A stretch of 64,000 bases of DNA from Pigmentiphaga kullae (GTDB lineage: Bacteria; Pseudomonadota; Gammaproteobacteria; Burkholderiales; Burkholderiaceae_B), in assembly GCF_004216695.1 (NCBI RefSeq), contig NZ_SGXC01000002.1:496001-560000 (forward strand), read 5' to 3'. Numbering within the stretch: position 1 is the stretch's first letter; every line of letters begins with the position of its first letter. The position numbers and the translations under genes were made by a program. The notes beneath the pieces were generated by a model. It saw only the letters and a list, made by a program, of their open reading frames with translations, was not told the origin of the DNA and searched no databases. Positions 21,007-29,907 of this stretch are shown piece after piece.

Positions 21007-22161
21007 GTGCCGGACGAGGGCAAGACGTCCATCGGCATGGTGGCGGGAGAGCCTTCGGGCGATCTGCTGGCGGCCACGGTGGTCGAGGCCCTGCGCGAAC
21101 GGGCGCCGCAGCTGGCCCTGGCGGGCATAGGCGGCCCCAGGATGCAGGCCCAGGGCTTCGATGCCTGGTATCCCATGCACAAACTGGCCGTGAACGGCTA
21201 CGCCGACGTGCTGATGCACCTGCCGGAACTGCTCAACATCCGCCGCACCCTGCGCGAGCGCTGGCTGGCCGAACGGCCGGCGGCCTTCGTCGGGGTCGAT
21301 GCGCCTGATTTCAATTTCGGCCTGGAACACGCCCTGCGCGAAGGCGGCATCCCCACCGTGCATTTCATCGGCCCCTCGCTGTGGGCCTGGCGGGGCGAGC
21401 GCATCAACAAGATCCGCCAAGCCGTCTCCCACATGCTGGTGGTGTTCCCGTTCGAAGAACAGATCTACCGCGACGCCGGCGTTCCCGTGACCTACGTGGG
21501 CCATCCGCTGGCGCGCCTCGTCGACCGCGTACCCGACCGCGCCGCAGCCAGGGCCCGCCACGGCATGGCCGCCGATGCGCGGGTACTGGCGCTGATGCCC
21601 GGCAGCCGGGCCGGAGAAGTGCGACACCTTGCCCCGCGCTTCCTGGCCGCCGCCAAGCTGCTGCAGGCGCGCGATCCGGGCCTGCAACTGTGGGCGCCCA
21701 TGGCCAATGCCGAGCGCGAGCGCGAGTTCCTGGCGCATGCCGCCGCCGTGGGCGGGCTGGCCAACCTGCACACCGTCATAGGCGGCACGCACGACATCCT
21801 GGCCGCCTGCAATGCGGTCCTGGTCGCCAGCGGCACCGCCACGCTGGAAGCGGCCCTGTTCAAGCGCCCCATGGTCATTTCCTACGTGCTGCCCCGGCTG
21901 TCGTGGTGGATCATGCGGCGCCAGGCCTATCTGCCCTGGGTAGGGCTGCCCAACGTGCTGTGCCGCGACACCGTCGTGCCCGAACTGCTGCAGGACGAGG
22001 CCACGCCGCGCGCACTGGCCGACGCGGCCTGGAAGGCGCTGACCGACGAGGCCGCCATTCGCCGGCTGGAAGAACGCTTTACCGCCTTGCATGACGACCT
22101 GGTGCGCGATACGCCCGCCCTGGCCAGCCAGGCGATCCTGGAGGTGGCCGGCCATGGCTGA
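21007..22161 (+). CDS. lpxB: lipid-A-disaccharide synthase
   Basis: The 384-residue GT19 glycosyltransferase joins UDP-diacylglucosamine and lipid [14 protein letters not shown] at the N-terminus and [17 protein letters not shown] in the middle are diagnostic. It starts with GTG after a GGAGG ribosome site. Its end overlaps rnhB by 8 bp. Confidence 0.95.
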   Translation: MPDEGKTSIGMVAGEPSGDLLAATVVEALRERAPQLALAGIGGPRMQAQGFDAWYPMHKLAVNGYADVLMHLPELLNIRRTLRERWLAERPAAFVGVDAPDFNFGLEHALREGGIPTVHFIGPSLWAWRGERINKIRQAVSHMLVVFPFEEQIYRDAGVPVTYVGHPLARLVDRVPDRAAARARHGMAADARVLALMPGSRAGEVRHLAPRFLAAAKLLQARDPGLQLWAPMANAEREREFLAHAAAVGGLANLHTVIGGTHDILAACNAVLVASGTATLEAALFKRPMVISYVLPRLSWWIMRRQAYLPWVGLPNVLCRDTVVPELLQDEATPRALADAAWKALTDEAAIRRLEERFTALHDDLVRDTPALASQAILEVAGHG

Positions 22162-22930
22162 GAAGGGCTGGGTGCAGACCGAACTGGGCTGGACCGCGGT
22201 GGAGTCGCCTGGCGCGGACCTGCTGTCGGCCTTCGATGCCGAGACGCTGCTGACCCTGCGCGTGGCGGGCGTGGACGAAGCGGGCCGGGGGCCCTTGGCC
22301 GGACCGGTGTACGCGGCGGCCGTCATCCTGGACCCGGCTCGTCCGGTCGAGGGCCTGAACGATTCCAAGATGCTGAGCGAGCGCGCGCGCGACGAACTCG
22401 CTCCCCTGATCCAGGAGCGCGCGCTGGCCTGGTGCGTGGCCAGCGTCAGCGTGGCCGAGATCGACACGCTGAACATCCTGAACGCCACCATGCTGGCCAT
22501 GCGGCGGGCCGTCGAAGGGCTGGGCTGCGCGCCCGACCTGGTGCAGGTGGACGGCAACCGCGCGCCGGCGCTGGCCTGCCGCGTGCAGACCGTGATCGGC
22601 GGCGATGCGCAGGTGCAGGCGATCTCGGCCGCATCCATCCTGGCCAAGACCGCGCGCGATGCCGAACTGGTCCGGCTGCACGCCAGCTATCCCATGTACG
22701 GCTTCGACCGCCACAAGGGCTACGGCACGCCCGACCACCTGCGCTGCCTGCTGGAGCACGGCCCGTGCCCGGAACACCGCCGCAGTTTCGAACCCGTTCG
22801 CCGGGCCCTGGGCATCCCCGAGCCGGAAACGCTGGTTGCCCAGGTGATGGACAGCCTGCTGCCTTGGGACGACCTGCCCGAACCCGAGGCGCCGGCTCCG
22901 CGCCGCCGCCGTGCCAAACCGCGCGCCTAG
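22154..22930 (+). CDS. rnhB: ribonuclease HII
   Basis: The 258-residue enzyme removes RNA, including single ribonucleotides, from DNA duplexes. [14 protein letters not shown] carries the first catalytic Asp-Glu pair, VDGNRAP the third acid, and HKGYGTPDH follows. The start inside the end of lpxB (ATGGCTGA overlap) fits the gene order lpxA-lpxB-rnhB. A short basic Pro/Arg tail ends the protein. Confidence 0.95.
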   Translation: MAEKGWVQTELGWTAVESPGADLLSAFDAETLLTLRVAGVDEAGRGPLAGPVYAAAVILDPARPVEGLNDSKMLSERARDELAPLIQERALAWCVASVSVAEIDTLNILNATMLAMRRAVEGLGCAPDLVQVDGNRAPALACRVQTVIGGDAQVQAISAASILAKTARDAELVRLHASYPMYGFDRHKGYGTPDHLRCLLEHGPCPEHRRSFEPVRRALGIPEPETLVAQVMDSLLPWDDLPEPEAPAPRRRRAKPRA

Positions 22931-22960
22931 CCGCGCGGACCGCCGCCTGGAACACCGATC

Positions 22961-23755
22961 ATGAAACGCATCGCCTCGCGCGACAATCCTCTATTCAAGT
23001 CGCTGCGCAAGCTGACGCAGGCCTCCCAGGCGCGGCGCGAGGCGGGCCTGTCCGTGCTGGAAGGCGTGCACCTGTGCCAGGCCTACCTGCAATGGCGGGG
23101 CCTGCCACGGCATGCGGTCTTCGATGCCCGGCGGCTGGAAGGCGATCGGGGCAGCGCCGAAGTCATGGCCTTGCGCGACGAGATACCCGCCGACCGCCAG
23201 GTCTGGCTGGACGGCAACCTGATCGATGACCTGGAGCACGTGCAGGCTGGTCAGGGCGTGGTGTTCGTGGTCGAGACCCCGGCGCCGCCGCTGCCCGAGC
23301 GCGTGGCGGAGAGCTGCGTGCTGCTCGATCGGGTCCAGGACCCCGGCAACGTCGGCTCCATCCTGCGTACCTGCGCGGCGGCCGGCGTGCGCCATGTCTT
23401 CCTGTCGGACGAGACCGCCTTCGCCTGGTCGCCCAAGGTGCTGCGCTCGGGGCAGGGGGCGCATTTCTCGCTCACCATCCATGAACGGGTCGATTTGCCG
23501 GCCCTGCTGCCGCGCCTGGACCTGCCGCTGGTGGCGACCACGCTGGAAGATGCCGTCGGCCTGTACCGGGCCGAGCTGCCGCGGCAGTGCGCCTGGGTCT
23601 TCGGCAACGAAGGGCAGGGCGTGCGCGCCGAGCTGCAGGCCGCCGCCGCGCTGCGGGTGCGCATCCCGCAAGAGCCCGCGGCCGAATCGCTGAACGTGGG
23701 GGCGGCGGTGGCGGTGTGCCTGTTCGAGCACCGGCGCCGCTTCGCGCCGGACTAA
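22961..23755 (+). CDS. TrmH/SpoU-family RNA 2'-O-methyltransferase
   Basis: The 264-residue SPOUT methyltransferase has an N-terminal substrate-binding domain. The three SpoU motifs are LLDRVQDPGNVGSILRT, WVFGNEGQGV and IPQEPAAESLNVGAAVAV, which form the SAM-binding knot. The target (rRNA or tRNA) cannot be assigned by sequence reading. It is the last gene of the + strand block and converges on the catabolic operon with only four bases between stops. Confidence 0.88.
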   Translation: MKRIASRDNPLFKSLRKLTQASQARREAGLSVLEGVHLCQAYLQWRGLPRHAVFDARRLEGDRGSAEVMALRDEIPADRQVWLDGNLIDDLEHVQAGQGVVFVVETPAPPLPERVAESCVLLDRVQDPGNVGSILRTCAAAGVRHVFLSDETAFAWSPKVLRSGQGAHFSLTIHERVDLPALLPRLDLPLVATTLEDAVGLYRAELPRQCAWVFGNEGQGVRAELQAAAALRVRIPQEPAAESLNVGAAVAVCLFEHRRRFAPD

Positions 23756-23759
23756 CTCC

Positions 23760-24173
23760 TCAGGCGGCGTACACCGATTCGAAGGACTTGAACCCCTTCA
23801 CCTCGATGGGGTTGCCGAACGGGTCGGTGAAGAACATGGTCCATTGCTCGCCGGGCTGGCCCTGGAAGCGGACCTGCGGCTCCAGCACGAACTCCGTGTC
23901 GGCCTCCCGCAGGCGCCGCGCCAGCGCCTGCCAGTCCTCCAGCAGCAGAATCACGCCCAGGTGCGGCATGGGCACGAGCTTGTCGCCCACGTGGCCCGTG
24001 CGTTCGGTCTTGAACGGCGTGCCCAGGTGCAGCGAGATCTGGTGGCCGAAGAAGTCGAAGTCGACCCAGGTGTCGGTACTGCGGCCCTCGGCGCAGCCCA
24101 GGACGTCGCCATAGAAGCGGCGCGCCTGGTCCAGGTCGGTGACGTTGTAGGCCAGGTGGAAGATCGATTGCAT
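23760..24173 (-). CDS. VOC (glyoxalase/dioxygenase) superfamily protein
   Basis: The 137-residue protein has two beta-alpha-beta-beta-beta modules. The metal-ligand positions read FHLAYNV (His), VDFDFFGHQISLH (His) and VKGFKSFE near the end (Glu). It might be a lyase, isomerase or dioxygenase; nothing in the sequence decides. It is the last gene of the eight-gene - strand catabolic operon. Confidence 0.75.
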   Translation of the reverse strand: MQSIFHLAYNVTDLDQARRFYGDVLGCAEGRSTDTWVDFDFFGHQISLHLGTPFKTERTGHVGDKLVPMPHLGVILLLEDWQALARRLREADTEFVLEPQVRFQGQPGEQWTMFFTDPFGNPIEVKGFKSFESVYAA

Positions 24174-24204
24174 GATGGCGGTCGGTGGATGAAAGGTGAC
24201 GGGG

Positions 24205-25197
24205 TCAGGCCGGTACGGGCAGGCGCCGGGTGTCCCAGACCTGCGGGTTGACGAGGTGGGCCGGCCGGCGCGCGGCCAGGACCTCGATGATCTGGTCGGC
24301 GCACTGTTCGGCGGCGGCGCGCAGGGCCTCGTCCGTGCTGCCGGCAGTGTGGGGCGTCAGCAGTGCGTTGTCCAGTCCGCACAGGGGATGCGTGGCGGGC
24401 AGGGGCTCCTGCTCGAAGACGTCCAGCGCGGCGCCGGCGATGCGCTGCTCGCGCAGTGCGCAGGCCAGCGCGTCGCTGTCGATCAGGTCGGCGCGCGCGG
24501 TGTTGACCAGGATGGCCGTCGGTTTCATGCGCGCCAGCGCACGGGCGTCGATCATGTGCCGCGTGTCCGCCCGGGAGGGCCGGTGCAGGGACACCACGTC
24601 AGACCGTGCCAGCAGTTCGTCCAGAGCCGGGCAGGGCTGCGCGCCCTGGGCGGTGATCTCGCCGGCGGGCACGGCCGGCGAATAAACGATGACCCGCATG
24701 CCCAGGCCATGCAGGGCGATGGCGGCGGTCAGCCGGCCGATGGTGCCGAAGCCGACGATGCCCAGGGTCTTGCCGTGCAGCTCCTGCAGGCCGGGCCGGT
24801 AGCGGTAGTCCCAGTCGCCGGCGCGCACCGCGTGGTCGCAGGCGGCCAGCCGCTTGCCCATCGCCAGCATCTGCATGATGGCGTGCTCGGCCACCGAGCG
24901 GGCATTCGCGGTGGGGGTGTAGACGATGGGAATCGACAGCGCGGTGGCGCGCGCCACGTCGATCTTGTTGGTGCCTATGCCATGGTTGGCGATCACGGCC
25001 AGTTGCGTGCCGGCCTCGACGGCGGCGGTATCCAGGCCGGCGTTGCGCGTGATCACGGCCTGGCACGGAGCGATCTCGCGGGCCACGGCGGCCATGTCGG
25101 CCGAGCTGGCCATGCGGGCCTCGATACCGGCGGCCTGCAGGCGGGCGATGCCGGCGGGGTGGATGGGCTGGACGACCAGGCAGACGGGTGGGTTCAT
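24205..25197 (-). CDS. D-isomer-specific 2-hydroxyacid dehydrogenase
   Basis: The 330-residue NAD-dependent enzyme reduces or oxidises a 2-hydroxy/keto acid. The Rossmann motif is GIVGFGTIGRLTAA, NTARADLID carries the catalytic-region Arg, and LLTPHTAGST carries the catalytic His. The closest general type is phosphoglycerate dehydrogenase-like. It sits 21 bp from the M20 hydrolase in the operon and probably handles a 2-hydroxy acid made by its neighbours. Confidence 0.85.
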   Translation of the reverse strand: MNPPVCLVVQPIHPAGIARLQAAGIEARMASSADMAAVAREIAPCQAVITRNAGLDTAAVEAGTQLAVIANHGIGTNKIDVARATALSIPIVYTPTANARSVAEHAIMQMLAMGKRLAACDHAVRAGDWDYRYRPGLQELHGKTLGIVGFGTIGRLTAAIALHGLGMRVIVYSPAVPAGEITAQGAQPCPALDELLARSDVVSLHRPSRADTRHMIDARALARMKPTAILVNTARADLIDSDALACALREQRIAGAALDVFEQEPLPATHPLCGLDNALLTPHTAGSTDEALRAAAEQCADQIIEVLAARRPAHLVNPQVWDTRRLPVPA

Positions 25198-25218
25198 CGT
25201 GTTCCTAGGAAAAGAAAA

Positions 25219-26469
25219 TCAGGGAGTGGCCAGGACGTCGGCCAGCAGGCGCGTGCCCAGCGCGAAATCGTCCATGTCCATGTGTTCGTCGGGGTTGTGC
25301 GAGCCGTGGTCGTTGCGCACGAACACCATGCCGGTGGGCACGCCGCGCTGGGCGAACACCGCCGCGTCGTGCCCCGCGCCGCTGGCCATGCGGCGCGCGG
25401 CGATGCCGTGGCGGGCCGCGGCGGCTGCCAGCGCCTCCTGGACGCCTGCGTCCATCAGCGCGGGCTCCGAGCCGGTCCTGGGGCCCAACTCGATGCGCGT
25501 ACCGGTCGCTTGCGCCAGCCGGCGCGCATGGGCGTCCAGCAGGGCGTCGACCTCGTCCAGCATCGCGCGGTCCTGGCTGCGCACGTCCACGCACAGGTCC
25601 ACCTCGCCGGCCACCTTGCTGAACGCGTGCTGGGCGGGATCGGTGGAGAACTTGCCGAAGGTCACGACCAGATCGCGGCCCTGCGCTTCCAGCCGCTCCC
25701 AGTCGTCGTCGAGGGCCGCCACCAGCAGGGCGGCGGCGCGCACGGCATCGCGCCGGCCGGCGCGCGGCACGGCGCCGGAATGCGCATAGCTGCCCAGGAC
25801 GCGCGCGTCGCGGTAGCGCAGGCTGCCTCGTATGCCGGTGACGATGCCCACTGGCAGCGCCTCGTCCACCAGCACCGGGCCTTGCTCGATGTGCAGCTCG
25901 ACGAAGCGGGCGATGCGCGCGGGGTCCAGCCAGGCGGCGCCGAACGCGGCGGGGTCGCCGCCGCATTCGGCCAGGTGCTCGGCCAGCGGGCGGCCGGTGT
26001 CGGCGCGCCGCAGTTGCAGCGCGTCGCGGCCGACCAGTCCGAAGGCGGCCTTGCTGCCCAGGTAGGAATAGGGAAACCAGGTGCTTTCCTCGGCGCGCAC
26101 GGCCATCACCGTCACGTCCGCCGGCGGCACGAATCCGGCCGCCCGCCAGCCCGCCAGCACCGCCAGCCCGGCCACCACGCCGGCAGCGCCGTCGTAGTTG
26201 CCGCCGGCCGGCACCGAATCCAGGTGCGACCCCGTCATGACGCGGGGTGCCCGCCGGTCGCGGCCGGGCAGCGTCAGGTACAGGTTCAGCGCGGCGTCGT
26301 GCGCGATCTCCAGGTCCAGCGCGCGGGCAAGGCGCTCGGCCTCGTCGTGCGCGCGCTGTTCCCCCAGACCGTAGGCATCGCGCGTGATGCCCACGCCGTC
26401 GTGGCCGTCGCGCCGCAGTTGCGCGAACAGCGCCGCGGCCAGCGCGAGGTCGGGCGGCGGGACGTTCAT
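25219..26469 (-). CDS. M20-family amidohydrolase (allantoate amidohydrolase/N-carbamoyl-amino-acid hydrolase type)
   Basis: The 416-residue zinc enzyme shows GSHLDSVPAGGNYDGAAGV with two metal ligands, then RAEESTWFP with the catalytic Glu pair, and a C-terminal SGAGHDAAVFA with the last ligand. The start MNVPPPDLA at 26469 overlaps the upstream stop by four bases (ATGA). The family hydrolyses C-N bonds of carbamoyl or ureido acids, so the operon may take apart an amide or ureido compound. The substrate is inferred, not seen. Confidence 0.85.
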   Translation of the reverse strand: MNVPPPDLALAAALFAQLRRDGHDGVGITRDAYGLGEQRAHDEAERLARALDLEIAHDAALNLYLTLPGRDRRAPRVMTGSHLDSVPAGGNYDGAAGVVAGLAVLAGWRAAGFVPPADVTVMAVRAEESTWFPYSYLGSKAAFGLVGRDALQLRRADTGRPLAEHLAECGGDPAAFGAAWLDPARIARFVELHIEQGPVLVDEALPVGIVTGIRGSLRYRDARVLGSYAHSGAVPRAGRRDAVRAAALLVAALDDDWERLEAQGRDLVVTFGKFSTDPAQHAFSKVAGEVDLCVDVRSQDRAMLDEVDALLDAHARRLAQATGTRIELGPRTGSEPALMDAGVQEALAAAAARHGIAARRMASGAGHDAAVFAQRGVPTGMVFVRNDHGSHNPDEHMDMDDFALGTRLLADVLATP

Positions 26470-27254
26470 CGCGCGGACGGCAGCGCGTAGCTGGATTCGT
26501 CGATGGGATCGAGCTGGTGCTCGAGCAGCGTGCCGTGGCCGCTGATGGACGTGCGCAGGCCCAGCAGGCGCAGGCAGGCCCAGAAGCACGCCTGGTTGCT
26601 GGTCACGACCGGCTTGCCCAGCTCGCGCTCGATCTCGGCGATGACGTCGAAGGTGGCGAGGTTGGTGCACGAGATGAAGATGGCGTCGGCGTCGGGCCGG
26701 TCGATCGCGCGGGCCAGCCGGAACACCATCTCGGGCGGCACGCGGCCGATGCCGCGGCGTTCCTCCTGGGTCTCGCCCAGGCGCAGGCCTTGCAGCGTCA
26801 GCACGTCGAAGCCGTAGTCGCGCAGGAATTTGTCCTCGCTTTCGTTGACGAAATCGACGTAGGGGGTGCCCACCGCGATCTTGCGGGCGCCCAGCGCGCG
26901 CAGCGCGGCCACGACGGCGCCGGCGGTGGCGATGGCGGGCGTGCCGGTGCGCTGGCTCATGTTGCGGATCAACTCCGGCAACGGGCAGATGATCGAGCCC
27001 GAGGTGCAGCCGTAGGCCACCACGTCGACCTCGGCGGTGGCCAGTTCGTCGGCGGCGCCGTTCACCGCCTCGGCCATCTTGTAGTAGGACTCCTCGGTGG
27101 CGGGGCCCAGCAGCATGGCGCGGGCGGTGTGGATGGTGACGCCCTCGGGCGCGAGGCGCCAGAACTCGGGTTCGTTGACGGTATTGGTGGACGGCACGAT
27201 CAGGCCGATCTTGGCCTTCCAGCCGTAGGGGCTATACATGGCGACTGCTTTCAT
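26466..27254 (-). CDS. maleate isomerase/arylmalonate decarboxylase/Asp-Glu racemase family enzyme
   Basis: The 262-residue protein has the two-cysteine active site of this superfamily: VAYGCTSGS in the first half and FISCTNLAT in the second. It opens with KIGLIVPSTNTVNEPEF, typical of the maleate cis-trans isomerase branch. AGGAG lies eight bases before the start. It probably isomerises or racemises a dicarboxylic acid within the operon's pathway. Confidence 0.8.
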   Translation of the reverse strand: MKAVAMYSPYGWKAKIGLIVPSTNTVNEPEFWRLAPEGVTIHTARAMLLGPATEESYYKMAEAVNGAADELATAEVDVVAYGCTSGSIICPLPELIRNMSQRTGTPAIATAGAVVAALRALGARKIAVGTPYVDFVNESEDKFLRDYGFDVLTLQGLRLGETQEERRGIGRVPPEMVFRLARAIDRPDADAIFISCTNLATFDVIAEIERELGKPVVTSNQACFWACLRLLGLRTSISGHGTLLEHQLDPIDESSYALPSAR

Positions 27255-27287
27255 CGAAGACTCCTGGTCTATGAAGGAATGGGAGAA

Positions 27288-28070
27288 TCAGCGGCCCGCC
27301 GCGCGCTTGAGTTCCTGCGCGGCCGAGCTGAAGGTGTTGAACAGCGCCGCGGCGTCGTTGGCATAGGGCATCCACCGGATGCCGCGGCCTATCCATTCGG
27401 CGGCGCTGGCCGGGTCCTGGCAGCTGAAGCCCCAGGGCACGTCGTGGCGCTGGCAGGTGGCGATGACGTGCTCGGTGGCCTCGACCATGCGCGCATGCTT
27501 CATGTCGCCGGGCACGCCCAGCGCCTGCGACAGGTCGTCGGGGCCGATCATGACGGCGTCCAGCCCCGGCACGCGGCAGATGGCGTCCAGGTTGTCCAGG
27601 CCGCGCTGCGACTCCATCATGGCCACCGTCAGCGTGTGCTCGTTCATGGCCTGGATCTGCTCCAGCGGCCGGGTCAGCCGGACGTAGTCGGTGTGCGGGC
27701 CGCGCATGTTCAGGATGCGTTCGCCGCGCGGGTGGTACTTGGTGGCGCGCAGGATGGATTCGAGCTGTTCGGCCGTCTCCACGTTGGGCAGCAATAGGCC
27801 CATGGCGCCGGCGTCCAGCGGCCGCGTATAGTCGTGCGGCTGCATGCCGGCCGGCCGCACGATGGGCACGATGCCGGCTTCGCGCGCGACCAGGCACAGC
27901 GTGCCGACCTCGGCGATGGTGAAGTCGCTGTGCTCCATCTCGATCAGCACGAAGTCCAGGCCCGTCACGGCCAGCAGCTTCATGAAGCGCGGGTGGTGCA
28001 CCAGCGTGGCCCAGGTGCCGAAGGCCGGCTTGCCGGCCTGCCAGAGCGCTTTCAGCGGATTGGTGCGCAT
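27288..28070 (-). CDS. HpcH/HpaI-family class II aldolase
   Basis: The 260-residue TIM-barrel protein has the family marks LDFVLIEMEHSDF, IVRPAG, MMESQRGLDNLDAI (with metal-binding Glu) and AVMIGPDDLSQALG (with metal-binding Asp). It would cleave or form 2-keto-4-hydroxy acids or citrate-like acids, giving pyruvate. It lies 10 bp after the creatininase-like gene in the operon. Confidence 0.85.
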   Translation of the reverse strand: MRTNPLKALWQAGKPAFGTWATLVHHPRFMKLLAVTGLDFVLIEMEHSDFTIAEVGTLCLVAREAGIVPIVRPAGMQPHDYTRPLDAGAMGLLLPNVETAEQLESILRATKYHPRGERILNMRGPHTDYVRLTRPLEQIQAMNEHTLTVAMMESQRGLDNLDAICRVPGLDAVMIGPDDLSQALGVPGDMKHARMVEATEHVIATCQRHDVPWGFSCQDPASAAEWIGRGIRWMPYANDAAALFNTFSSAAQELKRAAGR

Positions 28071-28080
28071 GGGCCGCTCC

Positions 28081-28860
28081 CTATGCCTGGAACGACATCT
28101 GGCTGAACTTCCTGGCCGCCTCGGCCAGGTAGTCCACCGCGGCGTTCCAGACCTGGTGCCCCTGCTCGGCGGTGGCGCCGGTCGGGTCGCCCTGGGTGCC
28201 GATGGGCGCGTAGTCGCTGATGTCGCTGAACACCGAGAAGCTGGACTTGCCCAGGCTGACCTTGCCGCTGGATACCGTCTTGACGCCGTCCACGAAGGGG
28301 CGCAGCGATTCGGTGGCCTGCGCGCGGTCCATGAAAACCAGTTCGGGGCACTTGGCCAGCGCCACCGAGGTCACCATTTCCGAGGCGTGGCCCGAGGGCG
28401 ACTTCCTGGTCTTGAACTCCACGCCGCCCACGTCGCGCATCACCGTGAAGACGTCGATGGTGCCGCCCACCGCGCCATGGCGCCGGCGCAGGTTGCGACA
28501 CACGCTTTCGATGGGGCCGAGCGAGCCGGCATGGATGTTGACGAACATGAAGTGGCGAAAGCCCTGGCCGGCCAGGCCGTCGCACATCTCGTCCAGGTAG
28601 CGTTCCAGCGTGGCCATGGACACCGACAGCGTGCCGGGATAGTCCAGGAACATGGCCGAGTAGTTGACCGGAATGATGGGCGTCACGGCAAAGCCGGTCA
28701 GCGCGCCGACCTCGGTGGCGATCATCTCGCACAGCCGCAGTTCCGCGCCCGTGGCCAGGTGCGAGCCGTATTGCTCGGTGGCGCCCACCGGGACCAGCAG
28801 GGTGTCGTGATTCTTCAGGTAGGCGCGGATGTCCGCGTAGGTGCTGTGGTCGGTTCTCAT
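28081..28860 (-). CDS. creatininase-family hydrolase with altered metal ligands
   Basis: The 259-residue length matches creatinine amidohydrolase-type proteins. The canonical start of the active site reads EQHG with a downstream TD. Here it is GATEQYGSHLATGAE: Glu29 is kept, but Tyr31 replaces the usual His and Glu40 replaces the usual Asp. FVNIHAGSLG and SGHASEMVTS keep the later His and Glu. The fold is clear; the reaction is not, and one metal site may be weak or lost. It is the first enzyme gene after the two transport receptors. Confidence 0.75.
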   Translation of the reverse strand: MRTDHSTYADIRAYLKNHDTLLVPVGATEQYGSHLATGAELRLCEMIATEVGALTGFAVTPIIPVNYSAMFLDYPGTLSVSMATLERYLDEMCDGLAGQGFRHFMFVNIHAGSLGPIESVCRNLRRRHGAVGGTIDVFTVMRDVGGVEFKTRKSPSGHASEMVTSVALAKCPELVFMDRAQATESLRPFVDGVKTVSSGKVSLGKSSFSVFSDISDYAPIGTQGDPTGATAEQGHQVWNAAVDYLAEAARKFSQMSFQA

Positions 28861-28912
28861 GAAGCGTTCGTCTCGTTCAGGATGGCGGAATCCCGCCGTT
28901 GGGGTGAAGGTG

Positions 28913-29869
28913 TCATTGGTTCCAGGGCTTGGTCTTCCACAGCTCGCGCAGCGACGCGTCCAGCCGCCGCAGGCTGCTCAGGTATTCCTGCGGCGGCAGG
29001 TAGCGCACGGGCAGGAAGGATTTCTGCGCGCGGTCCAGGAACACCGGGTCGGCGGCGCAGGTGCGGATGGCGTCGGACAGCGTCTTGACCACCTCGCGCG
29101 GCATGCCCTTGGGGCCGGCGAAGCCGCGCATGGAGCCCGCCACGATGTCGTAGCCGGCTTCCTTGAAGGTGGGCAGCTCGGCGGCCACGGACGAGCGGGC
29201 GTCGCTCATCACGCCCAGGACGCGCCAGGGCGAGCCGTTGCGGAAACTCACGGCCTCGTCCACGTTGGCCATGGTGGTGTCGATCACCTTGCCCAGCAGC
29301 GCGGTGCGCGCGGGCGCCGCGCCCTGGAACGGCACCGGGGTCAGTTCGATGCCGGCCGACTGCTCCAGCAGCAACAGCGCGATGTGCCCGGCCGAGCCCA
29401 CGCCCTGCGTGCCCACGGTGATGGCGCCCGGCTTTGCCTTGGCCGCGCGTACCAGGTCCTGGATGGTTTGGATGCCGCTGTCGGCGTGCACGCTGATCGT
29501 GCCCGGCGCATCGGCCACGGCGCCCAGGAAGTCGAAGCTGGCGACGGTATAGCGCGTCTGGCGCTCGATCGGGATGCTGACCACGCCGGGCGTGTTGACG
29601 ATGCCCAGGGTGTAGCCGTCGGGCGCGGCCGTGGCCAGGGCCGACAGGCCAATGTCGCCGCTCGCGCCGGGGCGGTTGGTGACGACGATGGAGGCACCCT
29701 TGATCTGGCCTTCCATGCATTGGGCGACAGTGCGCGCGGTCAGGTCGGTGCCGGCGCCCGCGCTGAACGGCACGATCATGGTGATGGGGCGGTCGGGGTA
29801 GGCGGCGTGCGCGGCGCGGGCGCCGGCCAGCGCGAAGGCAATGGCGAGGAAACGGAGGGCGGTTTTCAT
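28913..29869 (-). CDS. Bug-type tripartite tricarboxylate transporter substrate-binding protein (1)
   Basis: The 318-residue precursor has a signal peptide ending ARAAHA, then YPDRPITMIVPFSAGAGTD, the conserved Bug ligand loop, and ends PWNQ. These periplasmic receptors bind carboxylates or amides and are greatly expanded in Bordetella relatives. No TctA/TctB membrane genes are near, so it must use a distant permease or act as a sensor. It is a close paralogue of the next upstream gene. The start at the signal peptide is preferred over a 118-codon longer open frame. Confidence 0.88.
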   Translation of the reverse strand: MKTALRFLAIAFALAGARAAHAAYPDRPITMIVPFSAGAGTDLTARTVAQCMEGQIKGASIVVTNRPGASGDIGLSALATAAPDGYTLGIVNTPGVVSIPIERQTRYTVASFDFLGAVADAPGTISVHADSGIQTIQDLVRAAKAKPGAITVGTQGVGSAGHIALLLLEQSAGIELTPVPFQGAAPARTALLGKVIDTTMANVDEAVSFRNGSPWRVLGVMSDARSSVAAELPTFKEAGYDIVAGSMRGFAGPKGMPREVVKTLSDAIRTCAADPVFLDRAQKSFLPVRYLPPQEYLSSLRRLDASLRELWKTKPWNQ

Positions 29870-29907
29870 GGAGGCGGTCCGGTGCGTGGAAAACGAGGGG
29901 GGCGGCA

